Positions 38,133 to 51,719 are shown, counted from the first letter of the stretch. The stretch: DNA of 64,000 nucleotides from Daphnia pulex (GCF_021134715.1 NC_060019.1:8556001-8620000); one strand, 5' to 3'. Numbers and translations are program-made. Notes: generated by a model from the letters alone, not told the origin.

Positions 38133-38762
38133 TGATGATTTTTGGTCAGGAATCGCCTAACTCTCCGATTTGATCAGTTAAATCAAATGAAGATGCGTTA
38201 AGTTAAAACTTTAAACAAGCACGATCATTAAACTGGACTAGTGTCGTCCATTCTGGGACGAAAGAATCTCTAGATTTATTTCTTGTTTTCTCAAGGCATG
38301 ATTTCGGTATTTTATACAACCACCCATTTAAACGGTAGGTTAAGAAAAATATTTGTTTTTAGTCAGATACAATTCGAGAAAAAACAAATATTTTGAACAA
38401 ATTGACTGCCGGGATATCGCATTCCTTCTTTCAAACAGATTTTCAAAAAATGCTTGGGTAAATGGTTACTCTTTACGCCCCCCGTCGCCAGATGCCCTAT
38501 CGCATCAAAACAATGACAAGCTGTCAAGTACTCAAGCTGTCTAAAACCCAGATTTTGTAACCCATGAGTAATAGTGCAAAATGAAACCATTCGCCGGTTG
38601 TCCAATTTCTAGTTAGGAAGGAAAATTAGTAGAAAAATTGTTGTGTAAATGTACAACGTGAAAATAGTTCAGCAGAGTTAATTCAAAGTTTAGATTTGCC
38701 TGATTTCTAGGGAACATTCTCATTCATCAACCTTTTCAGTCCTACCCCATAGATAATCCAAA
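38133..38762 (+). other. Spacer between SLC36-C and SLC36-D
   Basis: About 630 bp, A/T-rich. No supported gene; it holds the copy C 3' UTR and copy D promoter. Short frames at 38353-38544 (+) and 38363-38605 (-) overlap each other and resemble nothing. Confidence 0.45.
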
Positions 38763-41031
38763 ATGAGTCAAGGTTCACAAGAAAGTCTTGATTCTCAAGA
38801 AAAACAGCCTCTTCTTCAACAATTGTCTCCAGAACGTACAAGGGTTACTGAGCCTCTAGTTTGTTTTAGCATCAAGTAAGTAAAACGGTACTTCAGTCAT
38901 GAGAAATATTGCTAACAATTGTTACATAAGTCTCCCAGAAGCACTAGAAGGTCAGCCCATAGATTCAGACAATCAGCATATTGAAGCTTCTCACAATAAT
39001 AGCAACATTGATGATGAAGAAGCAATCTTCTCCAATGACACCTCAGAACGGAAGATTATGTTACTTCAAGAACCCCCTCAAGCACATAGGCCTATTTCGT
39101 GAGTATCAAATAAAAAAAATATCTTCCTGAAATTGTTTCTGAAGTGTAAACTCTACAGAAATTGTGAAACAATGGTCCACCTACTAAAAGGGAACATAGG
39201 AACTGGGATATTTGCTATGCCAGATGCATTTAAAAATGCTGGGTTACTAGTTGGTTCAATCGGAGTTCCCATTATGGCTGTCATTTGTGTCCACTGTGAG
39301 TTACTTCAATTTGTTTGGTTCTCTTAATTGAATTTCTACCAACTGATTTTTACAACAAGCCTTTTTCACTTTCTTTCCCTTTTCCTCTTTTTATAGGCAT
39401 GCACATACTGGTAAAATTCAATCAGATGAAAATGTAATTATTTCAAGACAATAACACTTCTTTTTTCTAATTTAATTAGGTCAAATGTGCTGCAGTCATG
39501 AAAAAGAGAAAAGGAGATCACTTCATGGACTACGCTGATGTAGTGGAAACTGCTTGCCAAACAGGGCCAGCAAAAATGATTCCTTACAGTAATTTTGCAA
39601 GGTATAAAGAATTAAGGGAAAGAATTTTGAAATGATGAATCAAGTTATATTTTGATGTTTCAAAATATAGGAAACTGATCAATCTTTTTCTATGTATTAC
39701 ACAATTTGGATTTTGTTGTGTTTACATTGTTTTTGCGGCAACAAATTTCGAACAAGTAAATTTTCTACTCCTAAATTAATTCAAAAAAGCTAACTAGTTT
39801 TTTGTTTTCAGGTGGTGGCTCACTACGTTCCAACCGTCACGCTGAGTATTCGATCCTACATGGCCATCATGACAGTATTTCTCATACCGCTCTGCTTGAT
39901 TCGAAAACTAAAATACCTGTCGCCTGTCTCTCTCCTGGCAAATATCTTGCAAACAAGCAGTCTCATTCTCATCTTTTACTACATTCTTCAAGATTTGCCT
40001 AACGTGTCGTCGCGTCCCGCATTTGGCTCGTGGAAAACTCTGCCACTTTAGTAAGTTTTTCAGGCGTCATCCAGAAGTCAAATTGGCAAGTTCCTAACGC
40101 GCTATTTTTATTCGGTAGTTTCGGCACAGCTGTGTTCGCTTTTGAGGGAATATCGCTGGTGTTGCCATTACAAAAGGACATGAGAACGCCAAAACAATTT
40201 GAGGGACTAACTGGAGTGTTAAATACTGGAATGGTCACGGTCTCAGCGCTTTACTTTGCTGTCGGCTTTTATGGCTATCTGAAATACGGAGAAGTCATTA
40301 AAGGATCCATCACGCTCAATCTTCCATCGGAAGACTTGTAATGCCTTTGCGAAAAAAATTTAAATGCCATCAAGCTAATAAAACCATTTTTCCCCCCTAG
40401 ATTGGCGCAATTGGTGAAATTAATGGTAAGTTGAAGAAAACAAAATTTTAAAGAAATATTGTCAAAAAGTGTTCTTTCCCTTAGATGGTGTTGGCTATTT
40501 TGGGAAGTTATGCTGTTCAGTTTTACGTTCCAATGGAAATCATTTGGCCCACTTTATCAGCATACTTTCAAAGTAGTAGAAGCAAATTGATAGCAGAGTA
40601 TACATTCCGGACTGTTCTCGTCATAGTAACTTGTAAGAAAAAGTTTATTTTATTAGTAAAGAAAAGAACCTGACTAAGTTATACTTTTTCACCTGAAAAA
40701 ACAGTTTGTCTAGCGGCTGCCATTCCTAAACTAGATCTCTTCATATCGTTAGTGGGGGCATTCAGCAGCTCGTTTTTGGTAAGAGATCATTTCGTTCAAG
40801 TTTATTCCCTACAGTATATACTCAATTCCTTTCAAGTACCTCATATGAATTGATTGTTAAACGTGACAGGCTCTGGTCTTCCCACCCGTCCTGGAACTAA
40901 TCACTTTCTGGCCGAATGTGGGCCGTTGGACGTTGGCCAAAAACTCTCTGATCATTGTCTTTGGAATTATCGGTTTCCTAGCTGGGACGTATGCCAGTGT
41001 CGAGTCTTTGGTAGATGCTTTCTCCACATAA
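38763..41031 (+). CDS. SLC36 proton-coupled amino-acid transporter, copy D
   Basis: Fourth and most divergent paralogue of the array. Twelve exons close in phase: 38763-38875, 38931-39098, 39159-39295, 39397-39410, 39480-39601, 39671-39755, 39812-40050, 40119-40337, 40401-40425, 40485-40632, 40705-40778 and 40870-41031; 501 aa. The longer acidic N-terminal tail spans two exons; translation could instead begin at the ATG at 38899 if exon 1 is untranslated. Family motifs are [68 protein letters not shown] and [11 protein letters not shown]. Its intron pattern differs from the others: two introns seen in A-C are missing (the one after GFYG and the one before QFYVP) and two are unique (40051-40118 and 40426-40484). 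AATAAA at 41185. Confidence 0.88.
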
Positions 41032-41307
41032 TTTAGAGACTCACAACCCTCTTTTCCCTCTCGTTTTCGGTGTCGTAATTGCCTTGTTGTCTCTACTCAA
41101 TGTGCTACGTATGACTTCTAGACACGTCAGGTCTCCTTTTAACTGCCCGATTTGATCAGTGAAATCGGTTTGTACATCCATATCAATAAATATTGTTGGT
41201 GGTATTTTAGTTTTCAACGACCCAAAATTTCCTAACAAACAATCGAGATGTTTCGGCTTCATTCGATTGCTTACGAAGCTAGAAAAGACAATCATTGTCC
41301 TACCTTA

Positions 41308-41924
41308 TTAACATTCTGCATGACGTTCACGTTGAAACGCAGTGCTGATGACGACCACTTTTGACTGATCCCTTTCTGGAGAAGCCTTAGGAATGCCCAG
41401 GATTCGACGAGTATCGTCCAAGATACCTGAAAGAAGGTAAAGAAGTAGTTATTATGAAGCTTCACAGCCAAAAAATTCAACTGGCTTATGCAGATCACAT
41501 TACATTACTTCATGTTCACCATTGAAACAGAAATAGGACACTGTACCCAGCACAATGTTCTTACACTTACGAAAAAAACATCTGAATGGCTTTTTTACTT
41601 CACACCCTTCCTGTTCCGTCTGTAGAATATACATAGCTTAATACCTGCAGTTGGTTTGCTTCAACCAAGGTAGTAGTAATACTATTATTATGTGAAAGAA
41701 ATCAGAAAGATCAGCAGACAAAAATACTATTCTGTAGTTTCTACTCAATCACGTGCTCGACATGGACTTTATATCTCTCTCTTAAAATTTGGATCTCAGA
41801 ATAGAAATAGACCTATTATAGTTTCGAGTAGAAAATGATACTTACACATGGTGGCATGAGCAAATAAATGCTGTTGGTCTGTAAGGATCACAAGTAGTAA
41901 AAAAAACGAAGGAATTCGGCCCAT
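41308..41924 (-). CDS. Possible small secreted protein (hypothetical)
   Basis: Not a family I recognise. Two exons, 41924-41846 and 41426-41308, join with a GTAAGT donor and a pyrimidine-rich TTCTTTCAG acceptor and stay in frame for 65 aa. The N-terminus looks like a signal peptide: MGRIPSFFLLLVIL, with cleavage plausible after the LFAHA stretch. The predicted mature part is about 40 residues, starts near ATMCILDDTRR and ends in a cysteine (RERHAEC), so it has two cysteines and no dibasic neuropeptide sites. It lies on the opposite strand to the transporter array, 277 bp beyond the SLC36-D stop. The stop lies four bases before another donor-like AAGGTAGG, so a longer alternative form is possible. 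Support is limited to splice sites, phase and the signal peptide. Confidence 0.35.
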
Positions 41925-44487
41925 CTGCCACGATGAAACTTTCTTTACTGCTTACACACAACTCGTGGTACCGACTGCTCGCTGGTCTTAAAAAACGAAC
42001 ATTTGGCACTTTTACGCGCCCAACCCGTCCGCAGACGACTAAACAAGCGACGTTGTCATCCGATAAACATTTCGATCGAAGTTCTTTTACTTCATGTTTT
42101 TATTTTAGTTTCGCATTCTCTTCACACTACACTTTGATGTGAGCCATTATACCACCTGTGAGAATGACTACAAATTATTCGCAAACCAATTCAAGATGTA
42201 GTCAAGTCGGCCATTGTTCATGGGCGACAGTTTCTGGACAACGGCTGTTGGAATTAAAATAAATATCAAGACACAATGTATAGACACGACAATTGTATTA
42301 TTACATATGTACCCGCCACACACACTCACACACACACAAATGGGATATTTTTTTCTTTCAGGTGGAAATAAAAATTACAAAAAGCGGCTGCATATCACCG
42401 CGCGTACACACAAACAGAGATGGGGGTTGGGAAATAATCAAATAAAATCGCTGACGTGCCGAAATTTGTTGTCGCGTCTGTTTCGACCATATAGCCCACC
42501 TTGAAGCGAAGCTGGCCAAGACACACACACACACTTTAAACACGTATAAGGTGGCGCGTTGAACGCGGACCCCCAACCCACCCGACAATTTTAACCACCA
42601 GATAATTTTACATCACCGATGAGCATCCGCGCCAATGTGTTGTGTCTTTCATTTCAGATCGATACCAACGGGGGGGGGGGGGCATGAAAATGAAGAGAGA
42701 AAAAAAAAATTTGTTTTTTGAACGTGGCATACAACAATTGTTTTGTAAAGAGGATACTGTTGAACGGAGCGGGATTGTGTGATGGGGAGGGGGAAGGGGG
42801 GATTCTTGGCACGAATCATCATCGTGTCGCGTGATGCTGTGATGAAGACGGGATCAGAATTGAGATCTCCATTTCTTTTCGTCTATGAACGGGAGCTGCT
42901 GCTGCTGGGGAGGGTCTTCTGGGTTTTGAGGTTGAAACTTTTTCTTCCCGGTTCGGTTTCTCCATTTTAATTTTTTTTTTTTTTTTTCAAGTAGCAAACT
43001 GGGGGGGGGGGGATTTTGTCTTGCGGATGATGAAATGGGATTGGTGGTTAAAAGAGACAGAAGAGGCAATTACATATATGTATAGATATATATAAAATGG
43101 TGGGGCTGGCGGGCAAAATTAAGGCATTCTTCACAGTCCATGCAACACATTCGCTCTGAAATAACTTAAGTATATAGCGCAAAACATTAGAAACCCGAAT
43201 ATGTATATGTATATAGATAACAGCACGTTAGCGTTTTTTTCCCTTTGTGGTGGCCATCACCTCTTTTTTTGCCGAAGGTACAGTACAAAAACAATTTGAC
43301 ATCATATTTTTTTCTCTTTTTCTCGTTTTTTTTTTCTTTTCTTTTCTTTAACACTTGAAAACTGCGACAAATCAGGGAAAATTAACAATATTACAATCAT
43401 CTTAAATGTCATCTCTAAATTCTTCTTTTTTTGTAACTTTTTCTTTAATTGTGTGGATGGGGGGGGGGAAGGAAAACGCTATGTAGAATTATATAAACAT
43501 TGAACTATTCGAGGCACTCTCACTTTCTTTCTCTCCTCCTCGCCATCCCTTTCTCCTTTTCCCAGTCAGGTCGTCCTATCGTTGCGTAATACAATTTGCA
43601 GTGAACGCAAAACGTAAGCGGCGCAAATAGAAACAAACGAAAACATCCATGTAACAGAGTTGTCAATTTCTTTTCCTCGCGGGTGGGGGATGGAGGGGAT
43701 TGGTATAAATTACACACGCAACGATGATGATAAGATTATAAAGATATTGGTGTTTGTAACTCGTTATAAATAATTCAAAACAAACCAAAAAAAAAATTAA
43801 AAATTAAAAAAATGTTATTATGATACACTTATACTGATTTTGGGGGAACCCTAATATTTTTTTCCCCTCCCATTTTCCCTAACTCTGCAATGAACGTCCA
43901 TCTCAACATCCTTTTTTAATTCTCCTGGAGCTCTATCAGAAATTTGCTCTTGGATTTATCGTTCGACACGCGCGCGCAATCATCACAGTTGAGGTTTCGA
44001 TCAGAAAAGATTAAAATTGAAAAAATAAACAAAGTAAAAGTTCGGGGCCGTAACTTCAAAGGGATTCAGAGTGAAGTTAAGAAGATTTTCTCAAAGCAAA
44101 TGGGGAGGAGGATTTAGGGTGGGGATAGAAGGGTGAGGGGGAAAAAGAAACGGACCCATTTTCTGAGATCCGGTTTTTCTTTTTCCTCTCCCCAAAAGGA
44201 CGGCGCTACAAATTTTTTGTCTTTTTTATTTTTGTTTTGTGGGTTTTGTTAAGAAGAAGAAGAAGCGAACCGATCAAAAAGGCACTTGGACAAAGAGGGA
44301 GTTAGGAGGAAAAAATACAGGAGCAGAAAGAGGGTAGACATTTGTCCCGTCAAATGTTTGTCGTTTCCTTCTCAGCGACCTCTTGTCTATCGAGGCATCC
44401 ATCCGTTTCACACTTCCTTATGTCGAGACGGCGATGAGCAAAGGAAAAGGGTTATTTTTCTTTTTATTCTTCTTTGTATCAATTTCT
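41925..44487. other. E74 3' UTR and downstream spacer
   Basis: About 2.5 kb of low-complexity A/T-rich sequence with T and G homopolymers. The long 3' UTR of E74 (minus strand) probably occupies the part above roughly 42.2 kb, as E74 genes elsewhere have long 3' UTRs, but I cannot fix its end. No coding frame is supported. Confidence 0.4.
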
Positions 44488-45534
44488 TCAGGCGCCCGTA
44501 CAATCGATTTCCACAATGTCTTTGGGTACGTCAACAAACTGGTAGACGAGTCGTTGGCCGTCCACCTTGGCCAAGATGCCGCGCTGGTAGTAATACCTGC
44601 ATTGACAATGAGAGAGAGAGAGAATGTTGTTTATTATTAAACTGGTCCCTTTTTACTTTTCGTTGAGTTTATTTCTTGATTTGATCTGTCAAGTTTTGTC
44701 AGGAAGGATTGTGAGAGGCAGGAGAAGAGAGAAACGTACCTCAATGCTCTGCCCATGGTCTCGTAGTTCATGTCGGGTTTGTTCTTGTGGAGACCCCATA
44801 ACCTGGAAACGGCCTTAGAGTCGACCAACTTGAAAACGCCTTTCTCGCGGTTGGTCCACTTGATGTAGCGCGGACAGCAGTCCTTATCTTGGAGCAATTT
44901 CAAGAGAAACTCCCACAGGTACGTCGTCGATCCAGCTGCACATCCGCCGCAAATGGGAAAAAAACAACAAGACATTTTCGCTTTTAGTGACGGAGCCGTT
45001 AACGAGAGCGACAAATTCTTTTTATTATTACCTTCTCTGTTTTTCCTCTTGCCGGATGGGCATCCATCGGGACCGTCGGGATTGCGTTGCTTCTTCATCT
45101 TTTTCCTCCTGTGAGGCGACTCGAGGTCCGGCTGACCGGAATAGCCTCCACCTACACCGCCTCCCACACCGCCGCCAATGCCCAAGTTGTAAAGTTCGTT
45201 GAAATAGTTGTCCTCGCCGCCGCTGGGACTTCCGCCGCCGCTCGAAATGGGACTGGCCGTCGACGGGGCTTGGATGACCGAAGTCGGGACGCTGGGCACG
45301 TTGCCGCCGCTGCCGGCAGAGCCGGAGAGCAAAGCCGCCATGGCCGACGACGGGCCGGCCGGATTGTGATGGTGGTGGAACTGGTGGTGCTGATGGAGGT
45401 GGTGGTGGTGGTGAGCGTTGGCCGGCGATCCCGGCATCGACGGATGAAGATGCAGAGACGGCGGACCCAGAGACGGTCCACCGCGCGGATGCAGCAAGCC
45501 ATTGCTGCCGCTGTACAACTGTTGCTGCTGCTGT

Positions 45535-45569
<35 letters not shown>

Positions 45570-48500
45570 CTGCTGCTGCTGGAGCTGTTGCTGGGAATGG
45601 ATGGCGTAAGATGAGGGCGGATGAGCCGACAAGGGCGTCGACGGCGGATGGAAATTGTCGAAACTGTCATTGACAGCTGCACCAAAGAGGAAAAACGAAA
45701 TGGAAATAAACACATCATTAGACGGAATGCCATTTGCACGGAAACATCATCGAGAGTTACTGCCACTACTAAAAAAGACACAGTGTTGGGAAAATTCCGG
45801 CCACCCCAATTCCGTCTCCCTTTTCAATAGCCAAAGGACCAATCCCCGGAAAAAACCCAAAACGCAATCAGAAATCAAAAACAAAAATTCCGAGATATTG
45901 GATTTCTCTTTTTTTTTCAACCTTATGCGCGCTGCGGAATTTTTTCCAGTTTTAATTGAAGAAACCCATGTTAGGAAAATCACATTTCGGTTGGGTCTAT
46001 TACTTTTCTGTTGATTCGGATTATTCAACCGCCTGCGGTGATCGGAGTGGTGACAATAAATTCAACAGGAGAGAGAGAAATATGGAAAATGCCTCCGAGT
46101 CGGACAGTTCAAGGTTTTGGATTAGAAGAAAAAACTAAAATTTCAACTTTTTCTCTGACCATAGGAAGTGACGGATCACCTACCCGTAAATCTCTGGAAA
46201 AGAAGAAGAAACAAACGAGAGAACTTTCTTTTCTTGGAGCCATCGAAAGTTAACGGAAGGCTTTTAATTGGGAAAACAGCTAATAGGAAGTGACGAAGAA
46301 AGCTCAGGAAAAAGAAAAGAAAAAGATGTATGCAACAACAAGCTCGAGAACGTGAAGATGAGAAATTAGAAAGTCTAGAAGAAAATAATCTCTCGACCCC
46401 CCCCCACTGGAAAAAAAAATGGTAAAATGGAAGAGGAAATGAGTTCCCAGAAAGTCGAAGGCAAAAAGCCATCATTTCCGCTGTCGAGAGAGACTGACTT
46501 CCTTTCTTCTTCTTCACTTTCTTCTTTCCAAAAAATCCTCGACTTGTTCGCTTCTTCTTCTTGTTTTCTTTCCACTCGTAACAATAAATAAATAAAATCA
46601 AATGGCAAAAAATGAGCGCTTCCTTTTCCACTTTTTTTTTCGTGGGTCCCCCTCTTCTTTGGAGAACGCCCACAAGACAATCAGCCATCCAAGACGAGAA
46701 GGAACAAGTTCTCCACATTTATATATATTTAGATACACGCCAAGAGAGGTGTCTGGCAATAATAAGGCAACGGGGAAAAAAGGAGATTTTTTTTCCCTTC
46801 TTTTTCGCCCTCTTCTTAATCTACTTTCCCTTTGCTGACGTAAACGCACGCACACACGTTGGAGAGATGTGTGTTTTATTATTTGGGAAAAAGGTGAGGG
46901 CGTCCTTCGTGCTGTAAGAGTCGCTAGTAGCCCATAACCGTCTTATTTTATAAATAACAGCCAGGATGGTGTGGGGAGAAGAAAAAGGGAAAAGAAAAAT
47001 CGTATTAGATATAAATAGGAGCACCACCGAGCAGCAAAAGAGACGAGTATAACGATGTGTTTTGTTCGCCGAGGAAAAGAGAGAAAAAGAGTTAGTGGTG
47101 TCATCATCGTCATCCTCTCCTTTCCTTCTTCCAGGACATAACCGTTTTCTCTCTCTGGGGGTCATAACGAGCTGCGTTCTCTTGGTGACAACCTTCTTCT
47201 CCTCGTCGGCAAAAGATTTCGGTTGATTTCCTCCTCCTTTTATCGACACACCGTTTGGCAAAGGAAACCACAACGGGCCAGAGATTGTTCAGACCGGCGG
47301 CGGCGGCGGGGGTCTTGGTCGGAATGGCCGTACCGGCGGCGGGCACATCTGGGCTCCGACCTTTTTAACACTTGACAAACGGGCCCGCAAACGACTCGAA
47401 ACACGTGAGGTGGGTGCGGGAGCTCCGGTTGGGGAAAAAAAAATGGAATGGCCGTCAACATAATAGAATTTAAAGTTTTCAACGCGTTTCGGTGGAATCC
47501 CCAAGTGCTGAGCACCGACAGCCAAATGTCAATTAATGGGAAAAGGAGATGAGGGACGCGGAGGGAGAGAGAGAGCGGGCGTGGAGATGTTTGATTATTT
47601 GGCGTGAGTTTGCATAATTTCACGCCAACGGGATGAAACATCTCAAGGACAGATATCTCTTCCTTCTTTGCACTAGAGTCGCCACTTTGATTTCGTCGAA
47701 AAGAAAAGAAACTGATAGAAAAAGAAGAAAAGTGGGCGAATGAAATGCGGCGAACTTCCTGGTCGTCTTCACCTTCATTCCAGCCATTCCGTCCGTTGCG
47801 TTCTCGAAAAGAAGAAAATCTCGGGTCGTTGGCGCGTCATCGTAAATCGCCACCCGACTTTTACAGCGCCGTCTGTCTGCGTCTATACGAGGCGATTGCA
47901 AATAATCCCGCGGACTTAACACGCACACACACACACACACGCCCAGCGCTTGTCGATTATTTCACTCGGCTAAAGAAGAAGTGGGAATTTTCACGTGCCG
48001 TTTGACCGCGAAATTCCGTTTGACCGCTGGTCTTTCCCCCCCCCCCTCTTCTTCTCCTGTTTCTACATGTACTCCTCACCAGAGTGTTTTGGTTCTTGCT
48101 CTTCTTCTTCTTCTTGGTTTCCAGAGAACCGGGAAGAAGGAACGCGGATGAGAGTGGAAAGAGAAGCCACTGTGTGTCCAAGGCGGCCTTGAGAACGGTC
48201 ACTCACGCGGCCAGACACACGTACACACGGATATGCTCGCAAGACAGAAAGAAAGAAAGAAAGAAATAAAGGAGATGGAAAAAGGTTAAACGGTCAAAAT
48301 CGGTAGGGACCGGCCGGGCAGGACTGCCGTAATTACTGAAAGGAGAGAGAGAGAGATTGGTCCTTTCAGTTGCGTGTTTGCCAAATGGGTTTTCGAGAAA
48401 TCAAATCTGGCTCTTATCCTAACTGATGGTGGGGGATCGCAAGAGTGGGCGAGATATTGGATTGACATTAGGAGTGAGAGATTGGAACCTCTCTCCTCCC

Positions 48501-50956
48501 GTCCTCGCAACTGGCCGTTAAAATGTTGAGCTCTCCAAGTCAATCATCGATCGAGCCTGTCCGATTTTTTAATACCGGCAACCACCAGCCCGCGACATTG
48601 ACGCCAGTCGAGTTCCAGGAGGCAAATCGGCAAGAGGCCTCCTCCCTTGCCCCCCCCCCTTTCTGACGTCAATCCCTCCCACCGTGAACTGCAATGGCGG
48701 GAGCAATACTGATGCACGTCCGACGTCATCACCGCTACTTTTTCTTCTTCTTTTCGTCGGGGTGGGGTTGGAGAGCGTGTGTGCCCTGCAAATATCGATC
48801 CCGGTCCCGCCTGTCCATCCGTCTGTCCGTCTGTTCCGTCGCGCTCCTCATTTTTAAAAAAAACCACCTCTCGACCTTTTCATCCCGATTGAAAGTTGCG
48901 TTTTTCTTTTTCAATTTTTAGTTTTTTTGTCTTTTCTTCTTCATCTCTTGTAAGAAGAAGAAGACGGACAACTTTATAGTACATTTGCCCACATTTTTTC
49001 GAAATACATAAAAAGAAGAAACCCCAGTGCGCGCGCTCTGGACGGGACCCAATGCGGCGTGACTGAACTTCCTTCACGTTCACACTCTCACTCTCGGATA
49101 TTCTTCGCCTTTATTTTTTTTGGGACGCGCGTGCTATCAAAGAAAAAGAGAAAGTTAACCCAACCTAACCTCCTACCAGACACCAGGAGGTAAAAAAAAA
49201 AAAAAAGGGAAAAGAGGGGCGGATCATTTTTGATTGCACGCCAAAGACATTCACGCAGTTTCTTCTCCCAACTTAAAAAGAAGAAGAAGAAGCGAATATT
49301 TTGCGTGTGTGTTGTCGGCGGATGTAACGTGGGACTCGAAAACGGGACAGACGAGAAGAAGAAGAAGAAGAAAAAAACTTTCACGCACGCAAATTACAGG
49401 AAGACGCGACGAGACAAAAGAGAGAAAGTGAGACCCAATGTCCCGTTATTAAATCCGTACTGGAAATCACATTTTTTTTTCACGAAAAAAGAAAATAAGA
49501 TGAAAGAAAACGGGAAAACATGTATCTATACTTATAGACATTCTATTTCCATCGACTGGAATATTATCAGAGATATTTCGGTGACTACTAACTGGTGACG
49601 CTGCTGCTGCATAGGGCGGGAGCTGTACGTTTCGTCGCTCAATCGATCGACTTTCGATTGCATTGCCCGAAAACATTCCCGGAGAGGAGTCGAGGCAAAC
49701 AACAAGTGACGGGAATAAGGCTCACTTCAATTCCAATTCGACTTCTATTCTAGTGGCGTACAAAAAGAGGCGACACAGAGAACGAGGGGACCAATGGCGT
49801 CATTGGCAAATGGGGCCCTCAATCAGAGCCAAATCAAAAAGTGAATACAAGAGGAAAAGAGGATCATCATCATCTTCTGTTTGTTGCCTATTTTTTTAAA
49901 CTTGCCAACCGAAGACTACGGGCGCAATAAATTTCTCTCCAGTCTCAAAGTTGAGTAGCGTCGCGACGTCGCCGCTAAACGACGCATGACCATTTTACAT
50001 CGCTTCCGTTTCCCGGTTCTAGGGAAAAAGGAAACGAGTTCGTGTTGTTGTTCTTGGGTAATTTTGATAAAAGAAAATTCTGTTCAAACTCCCTCCCCCC
50101 TTTTCTAGAACTAACAACAAGGCAAACATTTCTTAACCCGACCAAACACTCCTAAACCTTCCTCCTCTCCCCCCTTTTTCCTCTCCCAGCTGGTATTGGT
50201 GTGAACAAGTCAATAAAGAAGAAAAAAAGGAAGAAGAAGAAGACAACATTTATGTCCCTTGGGCTGGTTCTTCTTCTTCTTCTGGTTCTCATGTATGGAA
50301 AACATTGGACAACAAGTTGACTGTTGCTGGTTACTTTCTAAACATTTTGTGGCCTCAGCCCCGGCCGACCTTGAAAGAGTGGAAGAAGAGGCACCGTTGC
50401 GAGCAACCAAGGGCGGGGGGCTAGAGAGACATGGGTCCTTCTGCCATCGTAACGAAAGGGAGAGTTGGCTGTTTGTTATTATACCCGTTGGATGGAAAGA
50501 GACGACTTTGCGCCACTTGATGGAAGTCTAAAAGAGGGAAAAACGACCATGTACAAGGGAAGCAACGAGAAAAGGGGGTGAACTGGAAAGGAGATCAAAA
50601 GAAGAAGAAGAAGGGAAAAAAGGAACGTGGGAACTACACTTGGCGAGAAACCGACAACCAACAGGTCGATCGTTTGGAAAAAAAAATGGAAAAACTTTTT
50701 ATTTTTTCTCTAGGCGGCCCCCCTCTCTCTGTCGAGGCATAACAGGAAATCGGAACAACATCCCCTGGCAGCTGATTGTTTGCTGGCTGACAAATCAAAC
50801 AAGGAAGAAAGAAAACAACAAAAAATGTGCAACAACCGAAATATTTTACCGTAAAGAGAACGTTGCTGGTGAAGGACAGAGAAACGTTCGTAACAGAAGA
50901 GCGGCTGCGGGATGAATCGCTGGCCAGCACCACCACCATTACTGCAGCTACTCGAA

Positions 50957-50988
<32 letters not shown>

Positions 50989-51719
50989 AGAAGAAGAGGG
51001 AGAAGAAGAAGTGATGGGCGATGGACTTTGGCTATCAACCAGGTCGTCCTCGTTGCCATAAACACCACCTTTTGTAATACACAAGCAACCCCGCCACCAG
51101 ATAGATTTTTGTTTAGAAATTGTTGAGCAGTAGAGTAGTTTTCAAGTTAAGGATGGTAATGAATACGAATGGCGTGTAAAGGAGCTGGACACATTTTGAT
51201 CTTATGATACGGAAAGGAGAGGAGCCACGGTAAAGGGTGGGTGGTTGGTTGGTTGGTTGGTTGGTTAATGTTGTTGTTGTTTTTCCTTTACCTGATGATT
51301 GCAGTCGTGATTTTAACTCGTCGTTACTGGTGTGGCCGCTGCTGCTGTCCACGTCAGAGACGCCGCTGTCGGCCGGTGAAGGTGGTAACGATCCTGCCCG
51401 TGCGGATGTGTCGCGGGTTCACAGGAGAGACGACGACGACGGCGACGGCGACGGGAGCAGCAACAAAAACACACAAAGTCCAAAAAAGAAAAGAAAAAAA
51501 AGAGACGTCAGTTAATGTTGTTGTCCAACCAAAAGTCTAAACAGAATGAAATTGGTCTGGCGAAGAAAAAGAAGTCAAGAGTAGAGAAGAGAGCGGGCGC
51601 ACGCACAACTTCCAACACGGCGGCCCGGCCTGAACGAGACGGGCCGGCTATTTCCTGTCAATTTCCCCAGAGTCAACAAAAAACACAAAAAAAGAAGAAG
51701 AAACGCAAAAAAATAAAAG

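Noticed and set aside
38899..39102. Alternative SLC36-D start at the ATG at 38899
   Set aside because: The upstream ATG at 38763 joins in frame through an acceptor at 38930 and gives an acidic tail like the paralogues, so I prefer it; the alternative is not excluded.
41041..41295. 84-codon minus-strand frame after SLC36-D
   Set aside because: It overlaps the SLC36-D 3' UTR and poly(A) signal and has no recognisable features. It could at most be a third exon of the small gene at 41308-41924, but the frame already stops before it.
45087..45614. 175-codon + strand open frame with a polyleucine tail
   Set aside because: It is the antisense shadow of the E74 exon encoding polyglutamine and polyhistidine; CTG/TTG codons create the leucine run.
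47923..47940. Other short CA/GT runs (18299, 23918, 54607, 54949, 57804, 58302)
   Set aside because: Ordinary microsatellites; listed only where long or close to a gene end.
50634..51068. Minus-strand frame with long leucine runs at E74 exon 4
   Set aside because: This is another frame of the same exon; splice phases on both sides require the serine-rich frame.
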